Source of the DNA: Delphinus delphis
Taxonomy: Eukaryota; Chordata; Mammalia; Artiodactyla; Delphinidae
NCBI RefSeq assembly: GCF_949987515.2
Contig: NC_082701.1
Location: 32,133,755-32,197,754 of the forward strand
Length of the DNA: 64,000 nt
Direction: 5' to 3'
Below, one piece after another: positions 33,301-44,864 of the stretch. Below the pieces are notes generated by a model. That model was given only the letters and a program-made list of their open reading frames with translations. It was not told where the DNA came from and did not search any database. Numbering within the stretch: the first letter of the stretch is position 1; each line of letters begins with the position of its first letter. The position numbers and the translations under genes were made by a program.

Positions 33301-33905
33301 CTGGACCTGAACCCTGGTACCAGGTGTCCCTCCGTCTTTTCAGTTCAGGTTTGATTACTGTCAATGGTCTTTCCCAGCCCAAGGCCTGACCCGCTCGGTC
33401 TGGTTCAGAGAATAGTGTCCGGCAACGTCCTCCCCGCCTGCTCCCCCGCCCCCACAGTGGGCTATCCTGCGCGTCCTCCCAGCCCCTGGAGCTGGCGTCC
33501 CCAGCAGTATCCAGACACCATGGGCCATGCTCGCTCTCTTCTAGCAACTTCATGCCTCTGCTCGTGCTGGCCCATCTTCCCAGGTGTTCTTTCCCCACTT
33601 GTCCATCTCACAAATATTGAGGTATGTTAAGTCACCGATGATGGGTCACTCACTCTTAGGAGTATTTCCTGACCATCCGCCCTCGCCCCCCCACCCCCCG
33701 CCACCATCCGGCTGAACGGGATGCCCTTCTCCGTGAATACCTCCGTAAGAATGCATTCTTGTTGCTTTTCTAGCCTGTGTAGATATTGCTGAGTGGGTAG
33801 GTGGAACCATTTTCCACAAAGGGTGATACTCACTCACATCATGTCTGATCCTGGATTCCCGAAGGCTCCATCCTTGACTCTTCCCATCCCATCAGAGCAG
33901 TGGGC
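33301..33905. other. Unique GC-rich sequence
   Basis: No gene. Contains a C-rich run near 33685-33705. Confidence 0.4.
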
Positions 33906-33909
33906 TAGC

Positions 33910-34122
33910 AAGATGACTGATTTGAATGAGGACCGACTTCGGCTCTGCCATCAACTTGCTGTGTGACCTTAGCCAAGTCACTCCACTTGTCCAGGCTTCA
34001 GTATTCTCATCGGTAAAGTAGGAGCAATTGTATCTTCCCGGCAGGGTTCTTGGGAGGGCTAAACAGAATACAGAAAGCAAAGGCGCCCAGCACATGACGA
34101 GTGCTCGATAAATATTAGTTTC
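33910..34122 (+). repeat. MIR SINE, near full length
   Basis: GCTGTGTGACCTTAGCCAAGTCACTCC core and CGCCCAGCACATGACGAGTGCTCGATAAATATTAG tail. Confidence 0.88.
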
Positions 34123-34469
34123 CCTCCCCTTTCCCCTTATCTGCAGAGACTGGGGATAATCGGGGTGGTACCATGGCAGCCCTTTGTAATGTTCATCTCT
34201 GTGGGTTTATGATTTTTCCTCCACTCCACAAAGCTGCGGGTCCCTGCTTTCTGCAGAAGATCCTGACCACAGCGGGGCTTCTTTCCCTGCTTCTCCCGGG
34301 GTGATGGAGCCCACTCCACCACCAACTTGTTGTCATGTCACAACTAAATGTAGCATTGCTTGAATGCTGTCTTCCCAGCACTCCCTCACCAGAGGATCCC
34401 ATCGTAAAAACCCCGTCAAGAATCTGGCCCCTGTTCATTCCTGAGCTGGGAGTCAGTGATTTCCCTGTC

Positions 34470-35000
34470 TCAGACTCTATCGAAGTTGCCAGTGATTAAG
34501 AAACTCATATATTTTCACACTCATTAAAAGAAACATGATGTTCACTTTTCCAAGAAAAGCCATCCTTGTTTGTAGACCCTGTAATATATTGGGAACGCCT
34601 CTTAATTGGCTTCTAGGACTCGGTGTCAGAAGTCAGACCCAAGTTTGTTTATTGACACAAGGAAAAAAATAAAACGTCGTATAATTAGTTGAGTGACTGA
34701 CTCTAAATTCAGTAACTCCCATCGGTATGTGGCCTTGTCAGGGTTTAAGATTCCATTTTGGGTTATGAAAGAGGCCGGGTCCCAGGTAGTCCAGACGCGG
34801 GCCGCCCTGCATCATAGCTATTGTACAAATGGGCTCAGTGTGCTGTTTGTGTTAAGATGGAAAACTTTTACATGTTTGATTTTTATGCAAGTCAATTAAC
34901 TTGTTTTTTATAACTGTAAGGGCTTGCTTTGCAAATAAGATTACTTACCACTATAAATTACGGGAACATAGGGGCCTATTCAGACAAAATGTTACACACC
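34470..35000. promoter_or_regulatory. Candidate conserved noncoding element
   Basis: About 530 bp of unique AT-rich DNA with no repeat character. Contains CTCTTAATTGGCTTC, TATAATTAGTTGAGTGACTGACTC (homeodomain and AP-1-like), TTTATGCAAGTCAATTAAC and TTATTGACAC. Second most enhancer-like block in the window by eye. Conservation unmeasured. Confidence 0.35.
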
Positions 35001-35760
35001 CCTAACCCGTGCACCAGGCTGCATGCAGGCCTTCTGCAGGGGGGCACAGCCGGCCGAGGCAAAGGGGGAGGTGCAGGAGGAGGGAGGGGTTATTTTGGTG
35101 CATTCTAAGGGGCCCTTCCAAGAGGGATGCAGGGGGAGTGGGAGGGCCGGGGGTGGGGACTAAGGAGTGAGCCAGAATACCCGTCTCTGTGCTGCTCCCG
35201 CAGCCCCAACTCTCCCAGGTTGCGCAGAGCTGGCCAAGGCCTTCCCTTACATGGCAACGGAGGAATCTCGTTGGAGGAGGGTGGTTTTTTCTTCTTTTTT
35301 TTAATGTTTGCTTCTTGGTGACAGCACGTCCCCCTGAAGTTTGAAGTTTGGGGCAGGGTAAGGCTGGGCTTTATCCTCACTGTCGTCTTGTCACCCTTCC
35401 TGCAACGACAGCCCCGTGCCTCTCCCGGCACTCAGTGGGCCATCCCCTCCCACGATACAAATGGAGGGGCGAGGGCAGGGCAGAGGGAGGGGGGAGAGCA
35501 GCAGGCATTCCTGCAGGCTCAGCAGCAGTGGTGAGGCGTGTGGGGGGGGTCCAGGCAGGCGTGAGAACCAGGAGAGTCTGTCTTCTGTGCATGCGCCGTG
35601 GAAGGCACCGCGGTTCCCCACGTGAGGTGTTCCGGGAAGTGAAGTCGGACTCCTGGCTCTTAGATTCCTTGGTGAGCTTGGATGGGCTCCTTCCTGTTCT
35701 GGGTCTCAGGTGTTTTCTCACGTGTGACAGGGAAGCAGAAACCCCTGCCTGGCATACCTC
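35001..35760. other. GC-rich unique sequence
   Basis: ORFs of 76-138 codons overlap on both strands (35105-35764) without domains; they look composition-driven. No exon is claimed. Confidence 0.4.
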
Positions 35761-35767
35761 CTAGCGG

Positions 35768-36000
35768 GGTGGTGGCACAGGTGATTCTAAACACAGGACA
35801 TTGTGCCCCCCAGCCCCCTGGACATTTGGCAACACTGAGAGGCATTTTGATTACTACAGCCACGGGGTGGGTACTGGCATCTAGGGGTTAGAGGTCAGGA
35901 GTGCTGCCAGGTATCCTACAAGGCACAGGGCGGCTCCCACAACAAAGAACTGTGTGACCCAAAATGTTGAGAGTGTCGAGTTTGGAAAATTCTTGTGGAA
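35768..36000. mobile_element. hAT-type nonautonomous transposon fossil
   Basis: CCCCCTGGACATTTGGCAACACTGAGAGGCATTTTGATT, GGTACTGGCATCTAGGGGTTAGAGG and CAACAAAGAACTGTGTGACCCAAAATG follow a common mammalian MITE-like element. Confidence 0.7.
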
Positions 36001-36348
36001 TTGCCCTGCTTCTCCGAGGCATGTGAGGGAAAAGGAGATCCTTTGGGGGGTGGTCCCCCTTTGGGACAAGATTTGATTTACTGAGGAATCAATAGAGTAT
36101 CTGGTCACTCAGGAATACAGGGACAGGCCTTTGACGGAAACAACAAGAAGATAATTTTCCACACACGAACAGGAGGTTGCAGCGGATTCAGTGCATGGGA
36201 ATGCAAGTCACACTATGAGACCTCACAGCAATCTAAGGATGTAGCTGGGGAAACAACAACAATAGAGATAATAATCCTAAAGAGAACTAGGATGATCATA
36301 TTCCTATTCTGCTGAGAAAGAAACTAGGGCTTAAAAATATGAAGTCAT

Positions 36349-36632
36349 GGGGCTTCCCTGGTGGCGCAGTGGTTGAGAGTCCGCCTGCCAATGCAGGGGA
36401 CGCGGGTTCGAGCCCCGGTCTGGGAGGATCCCACATGCCGTGGAGCAACTGGGCCCGTGAGCCACAACTACTGAGCCCGCGCGTCTGGAGCCTGTGCTCT
36501 GCAGCAAGAGAGGCCGCGACAGTGAGAGGCCCACGCACCGCGATGAAGAGTGGGCCCCGCTCGCCGCAACTAGAGAAAGCCCTCGCACAGAAACGAAGAC
36601 CCAACACAGCCAAAATAAATAAATTAATTAAT
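36349..36632 (+). mobile_element. Full-length CHR-type SINE with intact pol III boxes
   Basis: Starts GGGGCTTCCCTGGTGGCGCAG. A box TGGCGCAGTGG (36362-36372) and B box GGTTCGAGCC (36405-36414) are uninterrupted. Long form including CGCAACTAGAGAAAGCCC and CCAACACAGCCAAAATAAATAAA tail. Frames of 85-106 codons in it are repeat-derived. No clean target duplication was found. Confidence 0.95.
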
Positions 36633-36659
36633 AACCTCCTACTCCCAACATCATCTTAA

Positions 36660-36661
<2 letters not shown>

Positions 36662-36691
<30 letters not shown>
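36662..36691 (+). repeat. (TA)n microsatellite
   Basis: About 14 TA units shortly after the SINE tail. Confidence 0.9.
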
Positions 36692-37730
36692 TCAGAAGTC
36701 CGTTATCTAAAATCACACAGCTAAACCTCCAAGTGCTGGACCCCTCTCACATACTTGGTGAATGAATCAGGATGCATATGATATTCTCATGAAACAAAGT
36801 CAAATGTCATTGTCAAATGTCACTGTGAGGCTTGACTTCACTGCATTTACAAACACTTCCCAAAGGGAGGCCTTCCTTCTTAACTGCACTCTCTTCCACA
36901 CACCTTGAGTACTTTGTAGCCACTCTTTTCAGGTCATAGGTCATGGCCTCCATGTCTGTCACCTCTATTGAACTGGGGTCTCTTTGAGCGTAGGGACCGG
37001 ATCTTAATCATCTTGACAGGTCTCTTTGAGCTGCAGTTTCCTCTTCCAGAAAATAGGAACAATGGTTTCCACCTCACCAGGTAGACCTCCATTAAATGTT
37101 TGTGGAACACCTGGATGAAATAAGAATGCTGACTTCCTTTCACGCCCCAGTCTCCGCGCCCCCCCCCCCTTCACGCTTCCTCCTCACTTGCTTGATGTCA
37201 CCTTTGGGTGCCAAGTGTCAGAGAAAGCAAAAGATTTGCGGAGAGTGTGAAAAGCGTCATTGCACTCTGAGGGTTTTATCTTATTTTTGAAAGGGTGGCT
37301 TATTGGAGTTCAGTGGTATCAAGAGGGATTGGCCTTTGAGAATCCAATTTTCATGACAAATAGGAACCATAGTGGTAAGACTTCAACCTGCAAATAAATT
37401 TCTGCTCTGGCTCTTTGAATCACCCAAGAATCGAATGTCCCTAAAGAGATGAAAATTTAGGCGGCCGCTTGGCTAACCCACAGAACTGCGAGCGCCCGAT
37501 ATTTGCAGATGGCAAGACTCACACGTGGCCCAGTGTGCTCCCGCCTGTGCCACTCACGATGCATGTCCACAGGATGGAAGCCTCGGGAAACTCACCGGAC
37601 CTCTTGGCCTTTGCTCTGTTCAAGTCAGAGTCTGATATGATTATGCAATTATGTCTAGTCTAGATGCTGTGTGGTTAGAACATATGATCAGAGCTTTGTT
37701 CTCCAAGTCATTAGTGGTTTTGGGGACACA
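36692..37730. other. Mostly unique sequence
   Basis: Contains a C9 tract near 37160 and a short tandem TCAAATGTCA(T/C)TG pair near 36798-36825. No gene supported. Confidence 0.45.
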
Positions 37731-37732
37731 CC

Positions 37733-37760
37733 ACTCATTCATTCATTCATTCTACAAACG
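37733..37760 (+). repeat. (CATT)n microsatellite
   Basis: Four CATT units plus edges, probably the tail of an antisense L2. Confidence 0.7.
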
Positions 37761-37779
37761 TTTTTAGGGTCTTCCGTAC

Positions 37780-37932
37780 AAACAGCTGTGTGCTCATGGG
37801 CAAACTAACCTCTGTGAGCCTCAGTGTTCTCTTCTATATAATAGGAATGATAAAACTCACGTCATAGGGTTAAATGCCCAGTTTCAGGCATATGGTAGCT
37901 ACTCAGGAAATGATAGTTATTATTATTAGATT
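37780..37932 (+). repeat. MIR SINE 3' half
   Basis: GCTGTGTGCTCATGGGCAAACTAACCTCTGTGAGCCTCAG core and a TTATTATTATTA end. Confidence 0.82.
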
Positions 37933-38199
37933 CTAGAAAGATGTGAATTTCACAGTATCCGTTAAGGCGTAAAAGACATTTACATAAATTTATTCAGTGA
38001 CGTACAAACAAGGGTTAACTGATGGCCCAGTGCATGTTGAGGACTCTAAACACAGCCCCTGAATGATCTTGGAAGGCTCCACGGAGGAGGTGAGACATAA
38101 GTCTCAAGTGGAGAACAGCCAAGATCTTAGAGCTTAGAATTAAGATTTAGTCAGTAAGGTTGTCAGTAAGTAAGGTCGCTTTGCCTCCAGCCTGGCACG

Positions 38200-38425
38200 G
38201 TACAGTTACTGTTATTTTCTCATTTTTGAGTTGAAGAAACTAGAAGTAAATGAGCTGAAGAGTCGTATGCCCAAGAGTTAGATACTATCAATAAGTTCTT
38301 TCCACAAATGAGGAAACTGAGGCATAGAGAAGATAACTCTCCCACAGTGACGCATCGTTAATCAGTGGTAGACCTCAAATGGGACTGCAGGTAGCCTGGC
38401 TCCAGAGACTAGGATTGTAACCCCT
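38200..38425 (-). repeat. MIR SINE, antisense
   Basis: CACAAATGAGGAAACTGAGGCATAGAGAAG and AGCCTGGCTCCAGAGACTAGGATTGTAACC. Confidence 0.85.
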
Positions 38426-38444
38426 GGACTCAATGGAATCAGAG

Positions 38445-38640
38445 GCTCAACTAGGTTTGGAGTCAGACCAACCTGGATTCTAATCTCTGCTCCAGTGCAT
38501 ACTATCTTGTGAACCTGGGAAAGGCACTTAACCTCCTGGGCTCTGGTTTCCTTATCTGGGAACTGGAAATGATGATGATACCCACCCTGTAGGACACTCA
38601 TAGAATGATAAATACATATGCAAAGAGTTTTGCGTAGTTC
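38445..38640 (+). repeat. MIR SINE
   Basis: TTTGGAGTCAGACCAACCTGGATTC...AAGGCACTTAACCTCCTGGGC. Lies head to tail beside an oppositely oriented MIR. Confidence 0.85.
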
Positions 38641-38689
38641 CTTAGATAGAGTAAATTATACCTCAGATTGTCATAGACTCTTAAAGTTC

Positions 38690-39030
38690 ACAAGAACTTT
38701 TGTAAACATGACTGCATGGAATTTGCTCAGATGCCCAATGAGGTATACAGGGGAGAGATTTTTATCTCCCTTCCATGGATGAGAAAGTGAGCCTGAGAGG
38801 GAGAGAAGGTTAAAGGGAACTGTTTTAAATTCTCCCATTTATTTAACAAATGACAGCTAAGCAGCTCTTATATTCCAGCATCTCATTATCTTGAGGGGTA
38901 TAAAGGATTGGCCTTATTTTTCTGGATGAGGAACTGAGACTCAAAGAAACTATATAACTCGCACATGGCTATAGAACCAATCATAAGCAGTACTGAGATT
39001 TAAACCAAGGTTTCGCGTGGACCCCAGGCA
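38690..39030 (-). repeat. Two antisense MIR fragments
   Basis: ATCTCCCTTCCATGGATGAGAAAGTGAGCCTGAG (38760-38815) and GGATGAGGAACTGAGACTCAAAGAAAC (38920-38950). Confidence 0.7.
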
Positions 39031-39861
39031 CGCCCGTGGTAGAGTGATTTGCTCCTGGGTCACAAGGCAGAAAAGGGACAGCCAAGGAAGGCTCTCACCC
39101 TGGTCTTCCAGCTCCAGGTCTCCTCATTCACCTCAATGTGTGGATTAGGGCTTCAAATAAGTTGGATTCCAAATTCTAAGCAAGCATTGGCTTATGCAAA
39201 AGGTTAAAAAGCCAGAACCCCAGAGACAGGAAGTATCACCTTCCTTGATTAAACATAGGAAATCTGCCCATTATGGATAAGATTTGCTGTCTACAGGAAA
39301 CCTTCCCAGACATAAACTGATCCTATCTTCCAGCCAAAGTGATTTGGAGATGGCTTAACTAAAGAGATTTAAGAAGTAGACCCACCTCCAAGGTAATCAA
39401 TGAAAGGGGATAACTGACTTTGGGAAGTGCAGTCTACCATGAAAGTCTGTGAGAATGATGGGTGTGGTTCTGTGTCCTGTGCAACCAGAAGGTCTATATG
39501 GGTTCTGGAAAAGAGAGGGTGACCAGGAGCCAGAGATATGGGGCAAGTCCGGGTTTCTCCACTATCAGTTGAATCACTCAACTTCTGTGTGTAAGATGGG
39601 AATAACAATTTTTTTTTTTTTGCCAACACAGGATTATTTGAGACTCTAAAGACATAACAAATGATGAAACTGCATTGTATAATATCTCTGACATTCTTTT
39701 CTTAGGGAAGAGTCATGGAGAATAGTAAAAAGAATTGGAGAGTAAAGGTATTTCTCTGTATCAGCAGCACAGTCCAGAGGAGAGAGATAAAACTTGGTCC
39801 TTCGAAAAGAGTAGTGGATTTGCTTGTGATGTGTTTCACCAGGTCCTGCCTTATAAACATC

Positions 39862-39893
<32 letters not shown>

Positions 39894-39945
39894 ATAGCAC
39901 TTGGCTATCTACGACACACTTCCACACACGGTTATTATTTTCAAT
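39031..39945. other. Mostly unique sequence with MIR piece
   Basis: A MIR remnant is near 39535-39610 (ATCACTCAACTTCTGTGTGTAAGATGGGAATAAC). The rest is unassigned. No gene. Confidence 0.45.
39858..39893 (+). repeat. (GAT)n / (ATC)n microsatellite
   Basis: About eleven GAT triplets. Poly-His and poly-Asp reading frames across it are artefacts. Confidence 0.95.
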
Positions 39946-39949
39946 TCCC

Positions 39950-40325
39950 TGAGTTGACCATGCACTCTCTTACTTTCTGGCCTCTGTACAATATTGTTAC
40001 TGCTGCCTGGAATATTTCTCCCCTCTCTTTGCCAGACTAACTACTTATCCTTCAACATCAGTTCAGGTATCTAGTTCTCAGGGAAATAGTTCCTGACCCA
40101 CTCTACTCTCAACTTGGATGAAGAGCCTTTCTGAGTTTTCTGATCCCATCACTCATGTTGTAATTGCCTGTAATTTATCTGTATCTTCCCATCCTCATTC
40201 CATGACAGCTGGTGTTGACTCTTATTCATCTTTGGACTTCCAGAGCTGCTAGAACAAGGCTAAGCACGTGGATAGTGCTAATGGATATTGCAGTATGAAT
40301 GGATGAATGAATGAATGAATTTGAC
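39950..40325 (+). repeat. L2 LINE 3' region
   Basis: CTGCCTGGAATATTTCTCCCC...TTATTCATCTTTGGACTTCCAG and a GGATGAATGAATGAATGAAT end. Confidence 0.8.
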
Positions 40326-40624
40326 TTTTAGGACAATTGCATCAGGAAGGTAGATAGGGCTGGAAGACACTGGACAGATGGCCCAACCCAGCTCTCCACC
40401 TCAGATGTAGGAACCAAAACCCCCAAATTAAATACGAATCCTGAAGGCACTCTGCCTATTAGTGGCAGAGCCACATTAGACACAGCCCTCTGACTGGTTC
40501 AAAACTGTTCTTTCTGTCTGTTCTGAGTCTGGTCTCCAAGCAACCTCAGGATGATGTTAGATATTTAGGCACCTTGTTCTTGGGCTGGGAACACTCCAGA
40601 CAGTAGTCAAGGTTATGTCATGGA

Positions 40625-41345
40625 AAGGACACTGAGGTTATCCTTGACTCCTCCCCTCTCCCCTTGACTCTCCAGAGCCAATCAATCACCAAGACCTGTC
40701 AATTTTACCTCCCAAGAAGTTCTTGCATCAACTCTCTCCTCTCCATCCCTAATCTTTCTATGACAAAAGACTACTCAATCTCAAGCCCAGACATTGCCGA
40801 GTTTTACTAATTGAGCTCTTCTTCTGATCTACCCTCTACATGATAGACAGAACTCTTCAGTGGCTTCCAGTGAACGCTTCCATGATTTCACATGAGAGTC
40901 CCCTTCACATGAACCCTTCAATGGCTCCCAATGGCCTTGGAGAGAGTCCAAATTCCTGAGTGTGGACTCCAAGGCCCTCCACTGCATGGCCCCTGACTTC
41001 CACCAGAGTTTTAACTGCCCCATCATTCCCAGGCACACTCTATGTGAACTGTACTGTATAGAGTTCACACTGAACTGTATAGAGTTCCCAGTTCACACCA
41101 AGCTATTTCAGATCCCCATGCCTGTGGTCATGTCATTCTCCCTGCCAGGAATGCCTCTTCTCTTTTTGCTTGACTCACTCATACTCATCCTTTGACTTGT
41201 TGAAGCTCCTGTGCTGGACCAAGAGCTCAAACAGCAACATTTGCCCACCTCAAGGTCAGAGACCAGTCCTGCCACATCTCCATAGCTCTAGCACCTGGCT
41301 TAGCAGGTACGTAGCAAAAGTATATTGAATTAGACTGTACTAAGA
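40625..41345 (+). repeat. Long L2 LINE fragment
   Basis: CTTCAGTGGCTTCCAGTGAACGC, AGAGTCCAAATTCCTGAGTGTGG, CAAGGCCCTCCACTGCATGGCC, CTGCCAGGAATGCC and the AGCTCTAGCACCTGGCTTAGCAGG end: a long run in correct order. ACTGTATAGAGTTC is tandemly duplicated at about 41053-41086. Confidence 0.85.
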
Positions 41346-42240
41346 TTTAAGATAGGAGTTTTAATCCTATCCTCTTATTAGCTATGTGGTCTTGAGCATA
41401 TCATTTCCCCTCTTTGGACCTCAGTAGATATATATTATGTAACTACCATGTGTAGACCTGATAAAAAGTTTAATTTCCTCCATTGTGTAATGGATCTAAT
41501 CTTTAAGATCCCTTCAAATTCTAAATGATATGGTTGCCACATCAATTCCACAGGCATAATATTACCCCACTGTCATGCAAGATAGTGTCTAAACGGTAGC
41601 TTGGGGTCAGGATCAGCTGTAGCATGATGGCCAAGAAATCAGACTTCACATCAGGTGAAGAGGTTGTGAACAACTGATTGGTGTTTTCTTAGAGACTCAG
41701 TTTCCCAGTCTGAAAAAATGGTGGTGATAAAAGGCCTACCTTGGGTTGATGGGAGGATGGAGTGAGATGCTCTGTGTGATGTGGTGTGTGGACCCTCTCG
41801 TGCAGGGTAACTGCAGAGAATGGCTCTTAGTGACCTGTCTCATGTGATAGCATATCGCAAGAGCTGCGAGGTTCAGCATCTGATTGCTGGTGCAAGGTAT
41901 GCATTCTGCGATTCCAGACTTACAAGGACTGGGCTCAAATTTTCCATCCGGGGAACTCACCAGCCAGAAAGGCTGGAAAAATAGCTAGCTCATAACATAC
42001 CACAGTCATAACATACCACAGGGGCTGAAGACCCCAATTAGCCTCTCCAGCACCCATGCCTGGGGAAGGCTTGTCTGGCCCAGCCAGGGGCTTGGGTTCT
42101 TTCATTCTCTCCATCCTAGAAAGGGGGTTGTTTTAGTTGTTTGTTTTTAAAGTGGAGGTTCTCTAACCTCTTCCCCTTTGCCTCCTCCCTTGGGAAACTG
42201 TCCCATTGACTTTTGGGTGAGGCTAGCCCAGCCCTCCGAA
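41346..42240. other. MIR-like remnants and unique sequence
   Basis: MIR-like text at 41375-41430 (TTAGCTATGTGGTCTTGAGC) and 41670-41790 (GAGACTCAGTTTCCCAGTCTG), both plus. TCATAACATACCACAG is exactly duplicated in tandem near 41990-42021. No gene. Confidence 0.55.
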
Positions 42241-42247
42241 TGAGGGA

Positions 42248-42493
42248 TCAAGAATGATCTCTTTTTTTTTTTTTTTTTTTTTTTTTTGCGGTACGCGGGC
42301 CTCTCACTGTTGTGGCTTCTCCCGTTGCGGAGTACAGGCTCCGGACGCACAGGCTCAGTGGCCATGGCTCATGGGCCCAGCCGCTCCGCGGCATGTGGGA
42401 TCTTCCCAGACCGGGGCACGAACCCGTGTCCCCTGCATCGGCAGGCGGACTCTCAACCACTGCGCCACCAGGGAAGCCCCTCAAGAATGATCT
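42248..42493 (-). mobile_element. CHR-type SINE, antisense, perfect 13-bp target-site duplication
   Basis: TCAAGAATGATCT at 42248-42260 and 42481-42493 flank a T27 tract, GCGGTACGCGGGCCTCTCAC and the reversed CTTCCCTGGTGGCGC head. A long pure T tract and clean duplication suggest a young copy. Frames of 64-126 codons here are repeat-derived. Confidence 0.95.
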
Positions 42494-42890
42494 TGATCAG
42501 TCTTGATCAGCGAGACAAGGGGATGGGAGAAACAGCAACTATGCCACCTCCTCATTGCTGCTGGGGTGTGTTGTCATGGATACCGAATGCAAGGAAGCAA
42601 AAGAAGCAGAAGAAAAACAAAAGTCACAGTATGTGTGTATGTATATGTCTGTGTGTGTGCCTGTGAATGCTTGCACACTCCTGCAGGAGAGCTAGAGAAA
42701 AAGGGAAGGTGGTCATTTCAGAGGAGGCCTGACATTTTAACGATTGGGCTGAAATGGTCCAAGGTGGATTAACATTTCCATTCACTATATGAGGTGACCC
42801 CTACATGAGGCTACATGGTCAGAACGGGTCCCAGAATCTTGGTTCCTGTCTTTCTTCTTCTCGTTCCTTGCTATTTGCCTCAATGCTATA
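42494..42890. other. Unique sequence with TG-rich tract
   Basis: TGTGTGTATGTATATGTCTGTGTGTGTGCC near 42632-42662. No gene. Confidence 0.5.
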
Positions 42891-42894
42891 GAAT

Positions 42895-43215
42895 GCTCTT
42901 CTGAAGAGCCCACATGTGGCAGGCCTGGTGCTAGGCTCCTACATTTCTTACTTGCTTTCATCCTTGCTATACCCCTGCAGGGTAGATTTTGCTACTCCTA
43001 TTGTACAGATGGGGGGAGTTAAGGAGGTTAATGGTGTAGGCTGTGAAGTCAGGACACCTGAGTGAATCCCAGGTCTGCCTTTCCCTCGCTGTGTAATCTT
43101 CCACGCTGCTGTGTGTCCCAGTACTCTCACCTGTAAGCAGTAGTACCAGCTCCTCACTTAGGGATGAGGATGCTTAGTGCAGGGCATGGTAAGTGCCCAA
43201 TAAATGACCGCTGCT
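42895..43215. repeat. Antisense MIR followed by sense MIR
   Basis: 42900-43020: GGCCTGGTGCTAGGCTCC...TATTGTACAGATGGGGGG (minus). 43025-43215: TGAAGTCAGGACACCTGAGTG...AAGTGCCCAATAAATG (plus). Confidence 0.78.
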
Positions 43216-43750
43216 GGCACTGATTTTTCTCAAGGACAAGTGGTGGGGAAGGAAAGAGTTTTCAATTCATTGTGACTGCACAGCACCTACCATGAATGGA
43301 GCAATAACATTACCACGGTTTCGCTCCTGTCGGGGTCGGAGAAGGACTGACAGGATTAGAGCTATGTTCTCCGAGCCGGTTGCCAGTCCAGATCTCTCTC
43401 ACTCTAAAACTTGACCTCTACCTGCTCATCACATTCACCTGACTCAGATGCTGGGCTGATTTTCCCAGCCTGGGGAGGGTCGTGCCTTTGGCAACATTCA
43501 GAGGAGTGGCAGTGGCTGGTCTCTGAGAGCCAGACTGTACCTGGCAGGGAGGAAGGGGCTCATCCTGGAAACATCCCGGGCACTGTCCCTTCAGCACCTC
43601 CAGCCCTCTCACACAGCTCCCAGGGCTTTGGAGACTTGAGGAGTGTCTCTCTGACATTGTGGGCTAATAGGTCTAGCTATTAACTAAATGCTTCATTCAG
43701 GAACACAGAAAAAAGATAATCACATTGAGTGTTTTTGAAAAATCTTGGGA
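43216..43750. other. Unique intergenic sequence
   Basis: No gene or transposon recognised. Confidence 0.4.
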
Positions 43751-43754
43751 GGAT

Positions 43755-43905
43755 ATCTTGGCATATCATGGGTATCACTAGGTTCTAGTCTCAGCTCCAG
43801 AGCTAACCAGCTTGGTTACTTTGGGCAAGTCTCTGCACCTCTCTGGGCCTTGGTTTCCCAACCTCTAATGTGAGAGGGCTGGAACAATGACAGTCACTTT
43901 GCTCT
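43755..43905 (+). repeat. MIR SINE
   Basis: CTTTGGGCAAGTCTCTGCACCTCTCTGGGCCTTGGTTTCCC core. Confidence 0.82.
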
Positions 43906-44435
43906 AGTGTCCCTTCCGCACTGGTCTTCTATGACTCTGGCCTCAAGTTGCTCCTGGTTTAAATAGGCTGCAGTTCCTCACTGTTCCATCTTTTGTCAAA
44001 CCTGCTCCTCACAAGACAGCAGCCTTGACACAAGAGTATCCCTACCTGGTGTTCACAGGCCTTTCCAGTGAGACACCAGTGATCTCTGGGTTATCTCTCC
44101 CTGCTTTCCTTCTCTGGGTGGGGACAGGCTGAGTGCTGTTTGGAGAAGCACATGTTAATAACAGCAACTTGTGTTTGCTCAGGGTTTTAGAGCTTACAAA
44201 GGCATTACTATTATCAGTCACACAGCTGGGATGGGGTAAACAGCTTAGGTTCAACTTCAAAGTCTCTACTTTTTTTTTTTTTCAAAGTCTCTACTTTTAA
44301 CAACCCCACATTACCTATGTCTTCAAAAGATCTCCTTAAGTTGGAGTTGGAATTAACTGATGTTCATTAAACAAACCAACACATTCTGTTTGGATTTGAT
44401 TTAAAAAGAAAAAACTGGAACCCCTTCTCATATCC
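43906..44435. other. Unassigned sequence
   Basis: TTCAAAGTCTCTACTTTT is duplicated around a T13 tract (44257-44298). A MIR-like remnant lies near 44150-44240. No gene. Confidence 0.45.
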
Positions 44436-44439
44436 AGTT

Positions 44440-44560
44440 ACTCAGTTACTCATTCACCATATGTTTATCAAATGGTTAGTACGTGTCAAGCACTATTTTG
44501 GATAACATAGTTGGAAATTAGAGTCAAATACAGCAGCTGCCCTCAAAGGGCTTCGAAATC
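44440..44560 (-). repeat. L2 LINE fragment, antisense
   Basis: GTTAGTACGTGTCAAGCACTATTTTGG...CTGCCCTCAAAGGGCTTCG. Confidence 0.7.
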
Positions 44561-44614
44561 CGGAGGTAGCCACATATGGGTTCATCCCAACTTATAAGCA
44601 CTGGACTAATGTGG

Positions 44615-44862
44615 TGAGACACAGTATGCAAGATTGGAAAGAGCATGGGTTTTGGAGTTTGAATCCTAGTTTTGAGTCATGGTTTTGCCACTAACTAATT
44701 AAGAGTCCGTGGGTAAATCACCAAATGTCTCTGAACCTATCAGTAGTAATATATCACTTAGGATCTCTGTGGGCGTTTAAATGATATAATGCACATAAAG
44801 TACCTAGGACAGTGTCTGTCACACATGGGCAGTTAATACCTATTTATGATTATTATTAATCA
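44615..44862 (+). repeat. MIR SINE, near full length
   Basis: TTGGAAAGAGCATGGGTTTTGGAG...TTTGCCACTAACTAATTAAG...GTACCTAGGACAGTGTCTGTCACAC tail. Confidence 0.88.
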
Positions 44863-44864
44863 TC

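Noticed and set aside
36349..36432. tRNA gene
   Set aside because: A and B boxes match a tRNA-derived SINE head, but there is no foldable acceptor stem and anticodon arm, and the body continues into SINE sequence and an A-rich tail.
39646..39927. Poly-His / poly-Asp frames
   Set aside because: Translation of a GAT microsatellite.
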